Source: Echeneis naucrates (lineage: Eukaryota; Chordata; Actinopteri; Carangiformes; Echeneidae). From it: DNA of 64,000 nt. The stretch spans positions 7,109,548 through 7,173,547 of the forward strand of contig NC_042518.1 in the NCBI RefSeq assembly GCF_900963305.1, given 5' to 3'. The notes under the pieces are model-generated. The model was not told the DNA's origin and did not search any database. It was given only the letters and a program-made list of their open reading frames with translations. The translations under genes and the position numbers were made by a program. Shown here in pieces: positions 1 to 16,220 of the stretch (positions are counted from its first letter, which is position 1; every line of letters starts with the position of its first letter).

Positions 1-91
1 GGGTACAGTCAGGGTACAGAATACTGGCTTCCGGATAAATCTTGTTTTAATCTTGTTTTACCCACAAACCTGCGGCAGTGCCACCACTCAC

Positions 92-298
92 CTGCACCTT
101 CCCGCCTTTATAAAACGGCTCAATCTTGCTGGAAACAGCATAACTGTAATGATATAATAGAAACATATGACTGAGCCGTGAATGTTAAGTGACAATTTAG
201 CGTAGCTTGTATTAGCCATGCTAACACGTCTGCAGCCTAGATGTGTTATATGACGAAAAAACTTACTTTGTTTTGAACTGAAGGCTGATATTCGCCAT
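92..298 (-). CDS. tbl3: Transducin beta-like protein 3 (TBL3/UTP13), 5' end only
   Basis: TBL3 is a WD-repeat subunit of the small-subunit processome (U3 snoRNP, yeast Utp13) that works in the nucleolus on 18S rRNA maturation. Only the first two coding exons lie in the window, read on the minus strand. Exon 1 is 298-267 and encodes MANISLQFKT plus two bases. Exon 2 is 143-92 and encodes YAVSSKIEPFYKGGKVQ. The split codon restores Asn, giving FKTN-YAV..KIEPFYKGGK, which is the N-terminus I know for vertebrate TBL3 just before the first WD repeat. The donor at 266 (GTAAG), the acceptor (attacag) and the donor at 91 (GTGAG) are all canonical. The WD repeats lie beyond the left edge. The gene is head-to-head with rnf151. 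Confidence 0.88.
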
Positions 299-997
299 GT
301 TTCTCGTGAGTTATACACCCAAAACGAAATGTTTCGGCAGCTTGGCTGATTAAAATGACATTCCTCACTTCACACGTTGGATACAGTCAACACAGCCATC
401 CCGCATGTTGATGGCCTGAGTCGCATGCATTGTACGTCATCCGGGCGCACGGAGCTCTGATTGGCCAGAAGGTTTTCAGTACTGTTAACGGTAAAAATTC
501 CGCTTTTATTGACAACATGCAAATAGATAGAAATCAAATACATTATCAAATACATTAAAAATATACGAATACAAACGCTCGTGTATAAACGGTGAAGCAA
601 AATGCACTATTTCAATTAAAATGCCATTTTCGCTTTTGAACAATAGAGCCAGCTGAGGCCATTCATGTTTAAAGGTCTGCGCTTACATGTGGAGGCTGAA
701 CTGTGATGCTAGAACAGCAGGGAAAGGACGCCCCATAATGAGCGCCATTATCTGCCCTCGTGTTACCGCTTACTGTTTTCATTTGTCCACACATACATAC
801 ACACACTCACACACACTGAGAAAAAAAGGGGGGTGGGGATGGAAGTGACTGTACCTCCGTCATGTTTTGTCAGGAATGTTCATGTGTCTGTTGCTTTGAT
901 AACGAGGGTGTGAGTGTTTCTTGTATGACATGTGAGAGGATCGATATGTAGTCAACCAGCACCGGGAATGGAAACAGGCTGAGGAAAGAAAGTTAAT
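299..997. promoter_or_regulatory. Intergenic promoter region between tbl3 and rnf151
   Basis: This interval separates the divergent tbl3 and rnf151 genes and holds no convincing coding sequence. An inverted CCAAT box (attgg) lies near 459-463. A TACGTCATCCGG stretch near 433-444 combines a half-CRE-like and an ETS-like motif, which would suit a housekeeping promoter for tbl3. A short imperfect CA-rich tract lies at about 786-819. Motif function is inferred from sequence only. Confidence 0.45.
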
Positions 998-2435
998 ATG
1001 GTGAGTAGACAACAGCTTCTTTTTCATCAGGCGTTTTTCACACCTTTATTCTCTTTTTACTGACATTTTATGCTATTAATTTTAATGATATGTTTGATTT
1101 AATTAAAACATTTAGTTTTAAATCCACTAATTGAATGTGTAAATCCACTTTAATGTGTTTTGTTGTGGAAACACTTTAGTGTTTTGTAATCATGTCATAC
1201 AACTTTCCAGAACAATTCTGCTTTGTGCCTTTACCTTTATGGTAAAAACACTGCGGATGAGTTCATGGCAACTGTTGAACCAGTATTTTACACCTGTAAA
1301 GAAAGCAGGCAAACTTTCAGTCTGTTCATCTCCTAAACTGTTGAATACTTCACCTATAAGCTCCCTTAAAATATAGTCATAATACGCAATGATGGCCCAG
1401 AGTGAAGTAGTGTTTATGTTGGCCACATCCAGGCGGACCCAGAGGCGTCAACACAGAGTGGGGGCTACGATGTAGAGCTGTTCGTGGACACCCCAGACTA
1501 TGATCTGATCTGTACCATATGCCAGGGGGTCCTCAGGTGTCCAGTGAGAGCAGCATGTCATCACATCTTCTGCAAGAAATGTATACTGCAGTGGCTAAAG
1601 AGGTACCAAACACAACATGGGTCAACACCACTGGAATGAACATCATGCAGTTGCGATGCATGGGTTTTGCTCATGCAGGAGAATGGGAATAACTCTTGTT
1701 ATCCTCCATAGGCAGGAAACATGTCCCTGCTGCAGGAAGCCTGTTAACCCAAGCTTGATCTTTGTCATGTTCAAGCTGAGCAAATCTATTGGACGCATGA
1801 AGACCAAGGTGGGAAAGACATGAATTTGTATCCTTGGATAATGGTGTGTCCTGTCAATGTGACGTTTTATGTGGCCACATTCTGAAGAAAACAAAAAAGA
1901 TCATCATTACAAGCCTCATTATAAGCCTTAAGAGCTCTAAAGCTCTGTTTGTGATCTCTTACAGTGTAAGAATGAGATCCGTGGTTGTACAGAGACCTTC
2001 CCCCTCTCAGAACAGTACTGCCACAGTATGAGCTGTCTGTTCGAGCTCATCCCTTGTCCATACCATGGCTGCCGAGCACAGCTACTGCGAAGGGACTTGG
2101 ATGCCCATGCTCGCCACTGCGAACACTGGCGACAGCCCTGCCACATGGGCTGTGGGACGATACTCTCCCACCGCACCCAGGCTGAGCACAACTGCTATAA
2201 GCAACTAAGGCAGGAGTATGAAGCCAGACAGAGAAACCACAGGGCCATTGCTACTGCCCTGCAAAGGAAGATGAGGAGGATGCAGAGCACCATGGCCCAT
2301 ATGAAGAGGCAGATAGGTCTTATCTGTGAGAGCCTGGAGGTGATGGATGATCTGCATGAGGAAGAGGAGGAGGACCTCGGAGAGAGCAGTGGGAGCTCGA
2401 GTGGGACTCCAAGTAGCAGCAACAGTAACTGCTGA
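998..2435 (+). CDS. rnf151: RING finger protein 151-like, RING plus TRAF-type zinc fingers
   Basis: This is a likely E3 ubiquitin ligase of the RNF151/RNF41 type; mammalian RNF151 is testis-enriched. Coding exons are 998-1000 (the ATG alone, then GTGAGT), 1433-1602, 1712-1808 and 1965-2435, giving 246 residues, close to the human length. The mature N-terminus reads MADPEASTQSGGYDVELF. A C3HC4 RING follows at roughly residues 25-70 (CTICQGVL..C..ACHHIFCKKCI..WL..CPCC). TRAF-type Cys/His motifs follow at about 95-160 (CKNEIRGC, CLFELIPCP, CHMGCG). The C-terminal part is basic, probably coiled, and ends in an acidic/serine-rich tail. The isolated ATG exon is an inference: there is no in-frame Met upstream of the RING exon, and the phase-0 acceptor at 1432 fits. 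An AATAAA signal lies at 2572-2577. The gene sits beside rps2, as in mammals. Confidence 0.88.
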
Positions 2436-2571
2436 GGGAGAAGTCAGTCCTGCTGCTAGTAGTTAACGGTGTATACTTTCCACATGAACTAATTATTTGA
2501 AGATTAGTGTTTTTCGGGTTAAAATGAGTGAATTAATAACAGCTTTTTGTAGTAGTTTCCTCTATTTTGTA

Positions 2572-2577
2572 AATAAA
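2572..2577 (+). terminator. Polyadenylation signal of rnf151
   Basis: AATAAA lies 137 bases after the rnf151 stop codon in AT-rich 3' sequence and is the first canonical signal downstream. Confidence 0.6.
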
Positions 2578-3242
2578 GTCTTAAATATCATTATCTTCAT
2601 TCAAGAGAGAAGTAAGTGAATTTTTGTTAAGAAGTGATTAACAATGAGTAGGGGAGTGACAAATTCTAGTTTTCTGCTCATTTTTTGTGAAAAAAGTGAT
2701 TTTATTAAGTTGCTTCTGGTGTTTCTGTGTCTCAAGTCATTAATGCTCAGAAAGCCTGGTACAGGGTTGCATTACTCCAGCACAGAAGAACAGCAAATAC
2801 ACAATAATTTCCTTAAATTGCTGATTGCTTGTTTAATTAAAATAAACAGTTGTTTGTAATGGTCATCATTATTTCCTGAAGCCCCAAATTAGATATTAAA
2901 ATTTCTTGTTTCATCTGATTGAAAGTTAAAAATAAAAATATCTTGTTTTGCTGCCATAAAAAAAAAACAAAGCAAAACAGAGAAAGCAGAGAATATTTAC
3001 ATTTGAGAAGCTATGACATGTCTGTTTTCCATAGATTTTCTAGCAATCCAAATAAATTATCCTCATGTATAATAATCAGAAATGACCTTATTCAGTGAAG
3101 CTCACAGAAGGTAGGTGATGTTGATAACAGCATATTTTCTGAACAATATGGAAAAGCTGCCTGCAGAGGGCAGTCAGTGCAGCTCAGGGTCGAAATATCG
3201 CGATAACATCTCCGAATAAAAGCCGTTGGAACTTCTCGCAGG
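2578..3242. other. rnf151-rps2 intergenic region
   Basis: This is AT-rich sequence with no supported gene. The right end becomes GC-richer and contains the palindrome TATCGCGATA just upstream of the inferred rps2 transcription start. Confidence 0.5.
3196..3205. promoter_or_regulatory. CG-centred palindrome in the rps2 promoter
   Basis: TATCGCGATA is a perfect 10-bp palindrome about 40 bp upstream of the inferred rps2 start. It resembles, but is not identical to, the vertebrate TCTCGCGAGA promoter palindrome. Its role is inferred from position only. Confidence 0.35.
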
Positions 3243-3266
3243 CCTTCTTCCTGTTATATCGATCAC
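3243..3266 (+). promoter_or_regulatory. Inferred rps2 5' UTR exon with a TOP-like pyrimidine start
   Basis: A CCTTCTTCCTG pyrimidine tract is followed by a strong donor (GTAAGTCG at 3267), as expected for a 5'-TOP ribosomal protein mRNA. The first coding exon begins at 3561, after acceptor TTTTCTACAG. A second possible donor at 3514 would include the upstream ATGGCGGCG at 3461. That ATGGCGGC string also matches the YY1 motif often found just downstream of ribosomal-protein promoters. The exact transcription start is not proven. Confidence 0.5.
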
Positions 3267-3563
3267 GTAAGTCGCACTCAGGTGCTTTTCATTCTGGGAC
3301 AAATCCGGTTGCATCTCCAACATCGTTTAGCCAAAGACATCAACTCTGTCACACAAGATTAACGGAAAGTCCGTTTTGTGAAACGCGCTAAACATTTATC
3401 GGCATAATACAGCGAAGTTCAGCATATTTAGATATTTAAGAGACGATCGCTACCTTCAACATGGCGGCGTGCTCGGGTACACAATGTGTACTGATATTCC
3501 GAAAAAAATTAAGGTAAGAAATAAAAGTAAATTTTAAACGCATGCTTTTTTTTTCTACAGCAA

Positions 3564-5331
<1,768 letters not shown>

Positions 5332-5335
5332 AGTC

Positions 5336-5385
5336 TTTTTTTTTTTTTTTTTTTTTTTTTTTTGTACAGAGAATCGTTGAATAAA
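5336..5385 (+). terminator. rps2 3' UTR: T28 tract and polyadenylation signal
   Basis: An uninterrupted run of about 28 T lies at 5336-5363, four bases after the stop codon. It is followed by AATAAA at 5380-5385, so the 3' UTR is very short, as is usual for ribosomal protein genes. Confidence 0.75.
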
Positions 5386-5856
5386 CGTTCTGACACATTC
5401 ACTGTGCAGTCTAATTTTTTTGCATATGAGCTCAAAGGGACAAGTGTAGATTGCAGAATAGTACTTTGCTAATGCAGTATGTTAATTATACAACTTAATA
5501 TTAACCTTCTAAAATCCTGCATCTTCATGAGGGTATTACATTTCAGGGTCTTTGTATCGTCATTTTGTGTAGATCTGTCTAGTCTCATTTGTGGATCTTA
5601 TGGGTACAAAAGCACATATCGATCAGTTTACAATAAAGATGGCCAAACCACTAATGCATACCAAATAAAAAGCTTGCTTTCATGGTGTTAACTGAGATTT
5701 TAGACTCACTGTTTTACCACCTGTAAAACTTCCTTACTGTTCTGACAAATCTGAATTTAACTCTTTAAATGTGAAGTTGCTTCGATAACATCGGATAGAG
5801 ACAAACCAACACATTCAACATTTTATTTTACAACTATTACACAGATGAGAATTGTT

Positions 5857-7474
5857 CTAAACACTCTGGGCCTCAGCTGCCATCATTCGTTCTTTCTGCT
5901 TCATCAGGCATTTCCTTCCACTGGCATAGGCCCCCAGGTCTCCATCTGAAAAGAGCCAGGTTCATTGAGGGGAAAAAAAAAAAATCAAATGAGACCTCCA
6001 ACAAAATCCTCAAATCTATAGAATGCAAGAAAAGCCTGTTTTTTGCATAAAGCTGGCATGGCTCTCAGTTTAGTTTCTTATTCTTTTTTTACTGTCAGCT
6101 GCTCCAATAACTGAAGAGTTTGAAATTTCTTCTACTGCACACGTTGAAGCATCTAACACCTTAGTACTTACAGCGTGACTGAAAGTTCTTGGTGACTTCA
6201 TTGAACTGTTGTATTTCATTGGCACAGTTCTGGAGGTGGCTGGCTCCCTCTCTTTGCTGGCAGGCCCTCAGACGCTCCTGGATCACTTTCACAATCTCCT
6301 GGTCAACTTTACTGAGGCGTGAAGATGACAAAAGTGACCAAATTATGATCAAATCCATTTTCAAACAACAGATTACATGATCAAATTTGTTCTTAGAGCC
6401 AGAGAGACTTAATATCGTGATCCATTTACATATATGCTGTGTTATTTATCAGTCTTTGTTCTATAGCAAAAATAAAAAGTAATTACCCTGTGCTTGCTTT
6501 GTGCACAGGACTGAGCATGTCACAAAACTAGCACAATATTGTATGACACATGGACAAAATTAAGCTATGAACCTCCATCAAGGTAATGGTTATACAAAAC
6601 ATACATATACCAATTTCTGTGGTTTATCCATAAAGTCCATTAAATTATTTACATGTAATAAATAAAATTAAGTACTGACAAGAAAGTGATAACTTTGAGC
6701 CATATTGTAATCGATGACCTTGATCATTACATTTATCAAGCATTAACGTGTGTGGAGAAATAACCTAATTCAGGCCTTGAAATTTGGCGAGAATGCAGGT
6801 GATGCCACCTTTGGATCTTAGTTGCATCAGTTCGTTTTATATGAATGAATGAAAATACAGCAAACTAACTGCCACTGTATTTTATGGGCCCCTGTGGGGG
6901 CCCTGGGAGCCAACTGCAATTGCAGCTCTGCACACTCAGTGATGGCGCAGAAATGATGTCAAATTTATCATTTGATTTGTCACTCACTAGTCTCTCCTCC
7001 ACTGCATCTCTGCCTCATAGTAGCAGGGATAATCTCCGTGCTGGCACTCCGTCAGGTCAGGGACACGGCGGAACTTCTGATGGTAGTACACGGACTTGTT
7101 GTTGGCCCGGATTTTGTCCACAGCCTCTGAATGAGAGAATAAACACAGTGCAGGGTTAGTGCATGGACACCTATCATAACACCTCCTCAGCATTATATTA
7201 ACTCCACAAAGCCGTGATATCCTACACGTGAAATACTGTGATGTCTCAACGTCAGTACGTTTAGTCAAAACAACATGTGTGTGTTGTTGTCCTGTTAGCA
7301 TCGTTAGCTTTGTTAGCTTCAGTTACCTCTAAATGTGGTGACAGGCAGGTCCACCGAGTAGTAAAACAGTTTAGACATGATGAGCGCCGGGTCGGGCAGC
7401 CCCGACTGTTTGTCCACAACCGGAGTCTGCCGAGGAGGCTCTGGATAAGCTCCTTTATCAAAGTCTCCGGGCAT
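5857..7474 (-). CDS. ndufb10: NADH dehydrogenase (ubiquinone) 1 beta subcomplex subunit 10
   Basis: This is an accessory subunit of mitochondrial complex I (PDSW family), on the intermembrane-space face of the distal membrane arm. Minus-strand exons are 7474-7327, 7126-6988, 6311-6172 and 5945-5857. Phases match throughout and the product is 171 residues (human 172). It begins MPGDFDKGAYPEPPRQ. Residues about 50-95 carry AVDKIRANNKSVYYHQKFRRVPDLTEC..GDYPC..EAEMQW. Then come KVDQEIVKVIQERLRACQQRE and an LGAY-SGRKCLMKQKERM tail. Its cysteines (C-X6-C and C-X11-C) are those that form disulfides in this family. There is no cleavable presequence, as in mammals. A palindromic NRF-1 motif lies about 70 bp upstream of the ATG. 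TTTATT at 5822-5827 is the likely minus-strand poly(A) signal. Confidence 0.95.
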
Positions 7475-7542
7475 TTTGTGTTATTTTAACCGACACTGAG
7501 GAAATCTAACAGTTCGACCTCAGCGGCTCGTCTTTGGAGGTG

Positions 7543-7552
7543 GCGCATGCGC
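7543..7552. promoter_or_regulatory. NRF-1 site upstream of ndufb10
   Basis: GCGCATGCGC, in the context GGCGCATGCGCAG, is a perfect match to the NRF-1 palindrome. It lies 69 bp upstream of the ndufb10 ATG. NRF-1 drives many nuclear genes for respiratory subunits. An AAATGGCGG string (YY1-like) follows at 7567-7575. Confidence 0.65.
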
Positions 7553-7575
7553 AGAAAGCACACTGGAAATGGCGG

Positions 7576-8562
7576 AGGTCAGCAAATGTAAAACCGTTTT
7601 TTTTTTTTATCTGCTCGTTTTATTTTAATTGTATTAATTTTATTAATTTTGAAATTGTCTCCAGGTAAACACATTATGGTCCAGGAGGAACCTTTCATCT
7701 ATAAATATCAGTATTTAAAACGTATTTAAAAAGACACGGAGGTTGAAGGGTAAAGGTCACAGGCTGTTGTTCTGTTCAGTGGCAGCAGGTGGCGCTGCAA
7801 CTCAAACCCTAACCCATCACAGTGGCCTGAAAAAAAAAAGCTCAAATAAATTACAAGCACAAAAATAGAAATCCAAAATGATCACAAAGACAAGCCAGAT
7901 TTTTGCAGAAAGAAACGCAGGCCCACAAAAAAACTTTTCGCTTTTCTTTCTATGTGACGGTGTGTGTAAATAACACATCTGTGCGTGGGGATCATTGTGT
8001 CAGAATGTAAGAGTAGGTATAAGTATTTTGATACTTGTCATCAAGCATGACTTATTTAAATGGTATAAATTAATTGATTTATTAAAAATGAAAACACACT
8101 GATATGTGTACAGAGAAAAAGAACATGTATGTTCTGTTGAATGTGATGCAGCTTAGACAAAGAGTTTCTGTAGATTTAATTTATGTGGCTTATTAATAGA
8201 CAGTCAATAACAAGACTGATAATACAGGAAAGCCAAATTACACAGTAACAGAGTGTCTATGGAGCAGATGGATGTTAGCAACATGAAAAGGAAAAACTCT
8301 TTGTAATTCCCTCTCCTTTCTCGGTTATATGGTTCCCGTCCACTGGGCCTCCCAACCACCTCAGCCCTAAAGCTTTACTCTCTCTTGCTGTCTTGTCCTG
8401 TCAGTACTTGGCAGAGATTGCCTTATTTGAAAGCAAATACTACTCCTCAACCAGGCCAGACACCAAATTAGAGCTCCTGCACTGTGTATCATTTCATGTA
8501 TGACCCTAACATCAACACTGGTTCCTCTCTCTTTCTATCCCTCGACTGGACAGTGTGCAGAC
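7576..8562. other. ndufb10-rpl3l intergenic region
   Basis: This is AT-rich sequence with no supported gene. The last about 40 bases (8523-8562) are pyrimidine-rich (CCTCTCTCTTTCTATCCCTC) and probably hold the TOP-like transcription start of rpl3l. Confidence 0.5.
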
Positions 8563-12306
<3,744 letters not shown>

Positions 12307-12331
12307 AAAATGAATTATATTATCATACAAA

Positions 12332-12354
12332 AATAAAACTGAGCTTCAAATAAA
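12332..12354 (+). terminator. Two polyadenylation signals of rpl3l
   Basis: AATAAA occurs at 12332-12337 and 12349-12354, 26 and 43 bases after the stop codon. Confidence 0.7.
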
Positions 12355-12419
12355 CAGTGCAGATGTTCCATGTGAAATAAGTTAATGTCTCTGGTGTATC
12401 TTTGGTCCATCACTCGTCA

Positions 12420-12503
12420 CCAATTAACCATGAACCTAGACATGTTCGGCTCCGCCGGGAATCAAACTGAGTCAGTGCTAACCACTACGCCACCGTGCTG
12501 CTC
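12420..12503 (-). repeat. tRNA-like SINE-type head fragment, copy 1
   Basis: On the minus strand the sequence reads GGTGGCGTAGTGGTTAGCAC and then GTTTGATTCCC. These resemble the A and B boxes of a tRNA-derived promoter and match, from memory, a very common teleost repeat head. It is degenerate and cannot fold as a functional tRNA. About 135 bp of GGTCTGGTCTAGTCT-type low-complexity sequence separates it from copy 2. Confidence 0.6.
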
Positions 12504-12639
12504 AAAGGGAGGGATCCAGTCTCAGGGGGTGGGGGTCTGGTCTAGTCTCTAGTCTGTATGGAGGTACAGTCAGTCTGGTCCGGTCTGTGGAGGGATCTGG
12601 TCTAGTCTGGTACGGTCTTACCAATCAACATAACCATGT

Positions 12640-12712
12640 TCAGGCCGGAAATCAAACCTGCGACCCTCTTATTGTGGGAGCGACATCACTAACCACTAGG
12701 CCACCATGCGTA
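12640..12712 (-). repeat. tRNA-like SINE-type head fragment, copy 2
   Basis: On the minus strand it reads GGTGGCCTAGTGGTTAG, then AATAAGAGGGTCGCAGG and TTTGATTTCC. It has the same A-box/B-box layout and orientation as the copy at 12420-12503 and is a different, better-preserved version. Confidence 0.6.
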
Positions 12713-13537
12713 TTTGTTCAGTTTACTGAACAAGATTAAAAGACCTGAGTCAGTAAAAAGATCAGAACTTCCCATCACTAGCATGGACTGAGAAAATGGC
12801 CCCACTTCTTACCTGATTTATTAGCTCCACCTCTTGTTCCTCTTCAGCTCGTCCAAAATCACATACCAGTGGGTGGCAGTGGGTTACCGCTTGGTTTTAA
12901 CAGCATCATCTACATACTTGCATGCATTTTAGGTTCAGCAATTGAAATAAATATAAAGTTTTGAACAAGTTTTTATTGTGCTTTGAGAAACTCACGAGCA
13001 TTAAACAGTCACATTGTTCAGACAGAACATGCACCATGGCAGCTTGGTTGAAGAGAGGTTAAGGTACTTACCTGCTGTCTAATATTTTTCAATTTTAAGT
13101 TTGTCCCGTCTCTCTACCCTCAAGTGGATCAGTGGAAAAGAAAACAGACGAATGGCTAGTTTTTGTTCAATCTAATATCTTTAAAATAGCAGTCATGATT
13201 ATGAGCAGTAGCGACAGTCATAGACCTGTTATTCGGTCTGGAATCTACTTCAGCAACTGCATTAAAACAAGTTGACTTTTGGACTTGGTATGCGCTCTCA
13301 CTGGTGATGAGGGTATTCGTTCAAGTTCAACTTCTTCACAGTAGGGGGCATTTTAGCACCATTGTCACAGTCACTAACATTTTCAGTGTGCGCCCTGAGA
13401 AATCTATCCTGCACCGGTTAAGACTAACACTCTCAGGACGATCACCAAGCGGGTATCCAGCAACAGCAGCCACGGCTTCCATTTGGCAACTGCTGCTCGC
13501 CACTTTTTTGCATCGGAAAATGTCATATCTGTAGTCT
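12713..13537. other. 3' flank of the tex2-like gene
   Basis: There is no gene here. It is likely 3' UTR and downstream sequence of the minus-strand tex2-like gene. TTTATT at 12972-12977 is a candidate minus-strand AATAAA signal. Confidence 0.4.
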
Positions 13538-16158
13538 CTACTCCGACATGTACTCCTGGGATTCCACAGAGGACTGTTGGGATGTGGATTGGATTGAGGA
13601 GTGATGGGATGCAGGTCGATTTTCCAGGCCAGATGTCATCAGGGGCAGATATAGATCATCCATATTGGGCATGACAAATACTTTCTGTAAAGAGCAATTG
13701 TTAAAAGGTCCACTCAATTTCACACAAACACACCCTCGTACATCTATCTTTGTGAGCACACTCATTGACATAGTTCATTTCTTATCCTTTTCTTATTTTA
13801 TCCTAACCATCAGAATCCCTAACCCTTCAAAATCCCTCCACTTTCCTAAAATCAACTCACTTAGGAAAATACATTTTTTGGCTAACCCTATACAGCGTTG
13901 TAGCACACACATATAGACACATACACCAAAATGTTGATGAACATTATTCAGCATAAATTCATTTACCTGAAACTCACACTGCAGTTTTTTCTCAATCCAC
14001 TCAGTGACATGAGAAAAGGTGACTTCCCTCTCCCCGAGCATAGGACGCACATGAAGGTCCAACCTGGGAGGTACCCTGAAACTGTACCTGAGAGGAAAGG
14101 AGGATTAGTGAATAAATGTGCAGATTAACAAATAACCTGAACTGAATCTGTGTATGAAATGTCAGTACCATATCCTGTCCGTAGGAGGTGGTGGGATGTT
14201 GATGGCCAGAATGCCAGAGAGCTCCAGCACCTCCACACTGAGCATCAGAGGCATGTTGGACACCTCAGCTATTTTCTTTCTTATGTATTCGTTTTCTGTA
14301 GCCTTCTGGAAATATCTGGACTTTGCTATCTTGTCCACAAATCTCAGGATTTTCCTACTTGTGCTGCCACCAGTGTGCCTGAGGTAAAAATAAGAACAGC
14401 AATATATGTTTTATCAGTATCACTTTATTATCGCTTGTGTAAACATTTTTCTTGGGCTGAAAACTGACTGCTTCACCTCTAATATCATGAATATTGCTTT
14501 TTTTCCTAAAAATGTGATTACTGTCTGGATTGAAGTGCTACTTCTCCTTTTTAGGAACCAACCAATCAGTCAGGAGCACTTTCTATAATTAATTTCCTGA
14601 ATGTCTGAATGTCATTTGTTTGATTAACCTCTCCGTCACCATCTTCCCTCATCCCTAAATGTGCAGGAGCAGTCCAGCCCGCATCTTGGGGGACCTTACC
14701 CCCCCGACACGTGGACAGTTTGACTCCCTTCCCTGAGGCAAGAGGCTCCAAAACATTATGACCAGAACAACTAGAGTGAAATGTTGCTTTTACCCAGAGG
14801 CTTAGTCTTGAAACTCCATTTGACTTTTACAATAAGGCCAATTACAATGGATTATTTTTTTACCTTTTACATCGCACCCCTCCTGAACTGAGGAAGTTCA
14901 GGAGGGGTGCGATGTTGAACCTTGAACTGCTGCTTATCAATTCAAGCAAATGCCTAATATCTGCACTTTTCAAGTCAGACCTTACTATCACTGCATATCA
15001 CTATACAGTGGGGTTCAGTTTTGTGACTTATGATCCTTGAAAATTTTCACCTCTGTGGCAGTAAAATTGTTAATTTACCCGTCAGCTGCTGTGACTGTGC
15101 TCTTTTCCCCCACAGACCCCTGGGGCTCAGATGGAGGGGGTTCCTCTTCATCAGATGAGCCTGCGCTGGATGATTCTTCATCACTATCAGCTAGGATACA
15201 CAGCCTGGGTTTACAGCTGTAAAACACACAAGAGTAATTCTTAATGCAAATTCAAAAACTTAAAAGGCGCATTTTGCTCACCGTTGCCTTCACATGATTT
15301 CTTCATCTTTTCAGAGGTATGAAAGTTTGATGGAGCTCACCCCATTTGCTGGGTCTCTGGAACACTGTGAGTGTCTTCCTCTCCTTCTTTACCCAATTTG
15401 CACAGGTTCATCTTAGTCTCTAAGGTCATCTGAAGGCAGCCTGTATAGATCAACTCCATTTCCAGCCACAGGCCTTGGAAAAGAGAGAAGAGAACAGGTA
15501 GCAAGTAATTCTTCAAATTTTTTTTTAAATGAAGTGCAGTCTAAACCCTAAAACTTTGGTTTGGATTCCAGGCCTTTCTTGAGATGGTCTGGCATTGTGT
15601 TCTTGCAGAGGCAATATTAAACCAACAGAGGAAAGCTTTGGCACATTATTGTTAGTTGAGCTTAGTCAAGGCTAAGAGGATTGCTAATCGCTTTAGCGGG
15701 AGACAATAGAAAGCTTTTAGTGAGGCATGACAAACTCATGAAATAAATGAGATCATGGCCTGATCTGACCGCAAGAATGTGACTGATGAAGAGATCTAGG
15801 TAGAGACTGCTGGTTGACTTATCTAAACCTATTGAAAGAAGGCAAATCACTTCACATCACAGGCCAAGACTAAAGACATGAAGATTCATATATATATGTA
15901 CCTCTGTGGTCCAGTGTAGGTTTGGATGTGTTAAGGACCTGAGGTAGGCAGGTCCCCATGTCCAGATCAGCCAGAGTTAGTTCATTCATGAAGTATGGCA
16001 ACTGTAATGACAAGCCGTTTATTTAATTTGTACAATTTTCCTGTCAAGCAAGAAAAACTTTCAAATGAAACCAGTATAAAACAAACAGAGGTCAATAAAT
16101 ATAGCTAACTACCTCAAAGAAAATAGTGAGCAATGAAAGCCTGCTGCTAGTGTGTGTG

Positions 16159-16220
<62 letters not shown>

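Noticed and set aside
3461-3513. ATGGCGGCG at 3461 as the rps2 start
   Set aside because: It is not in a frame leading to S2 by any clean splice; it lies in the inferred first intron and is better seen as a YY1-type element.
12420-12712. Two tRNA-like segments as tRNA genes
   Set aside because: A- and B-box-like sequences are present but no cloverleaf can be drawn, and the sequences match a dispersed teleost repeat head.
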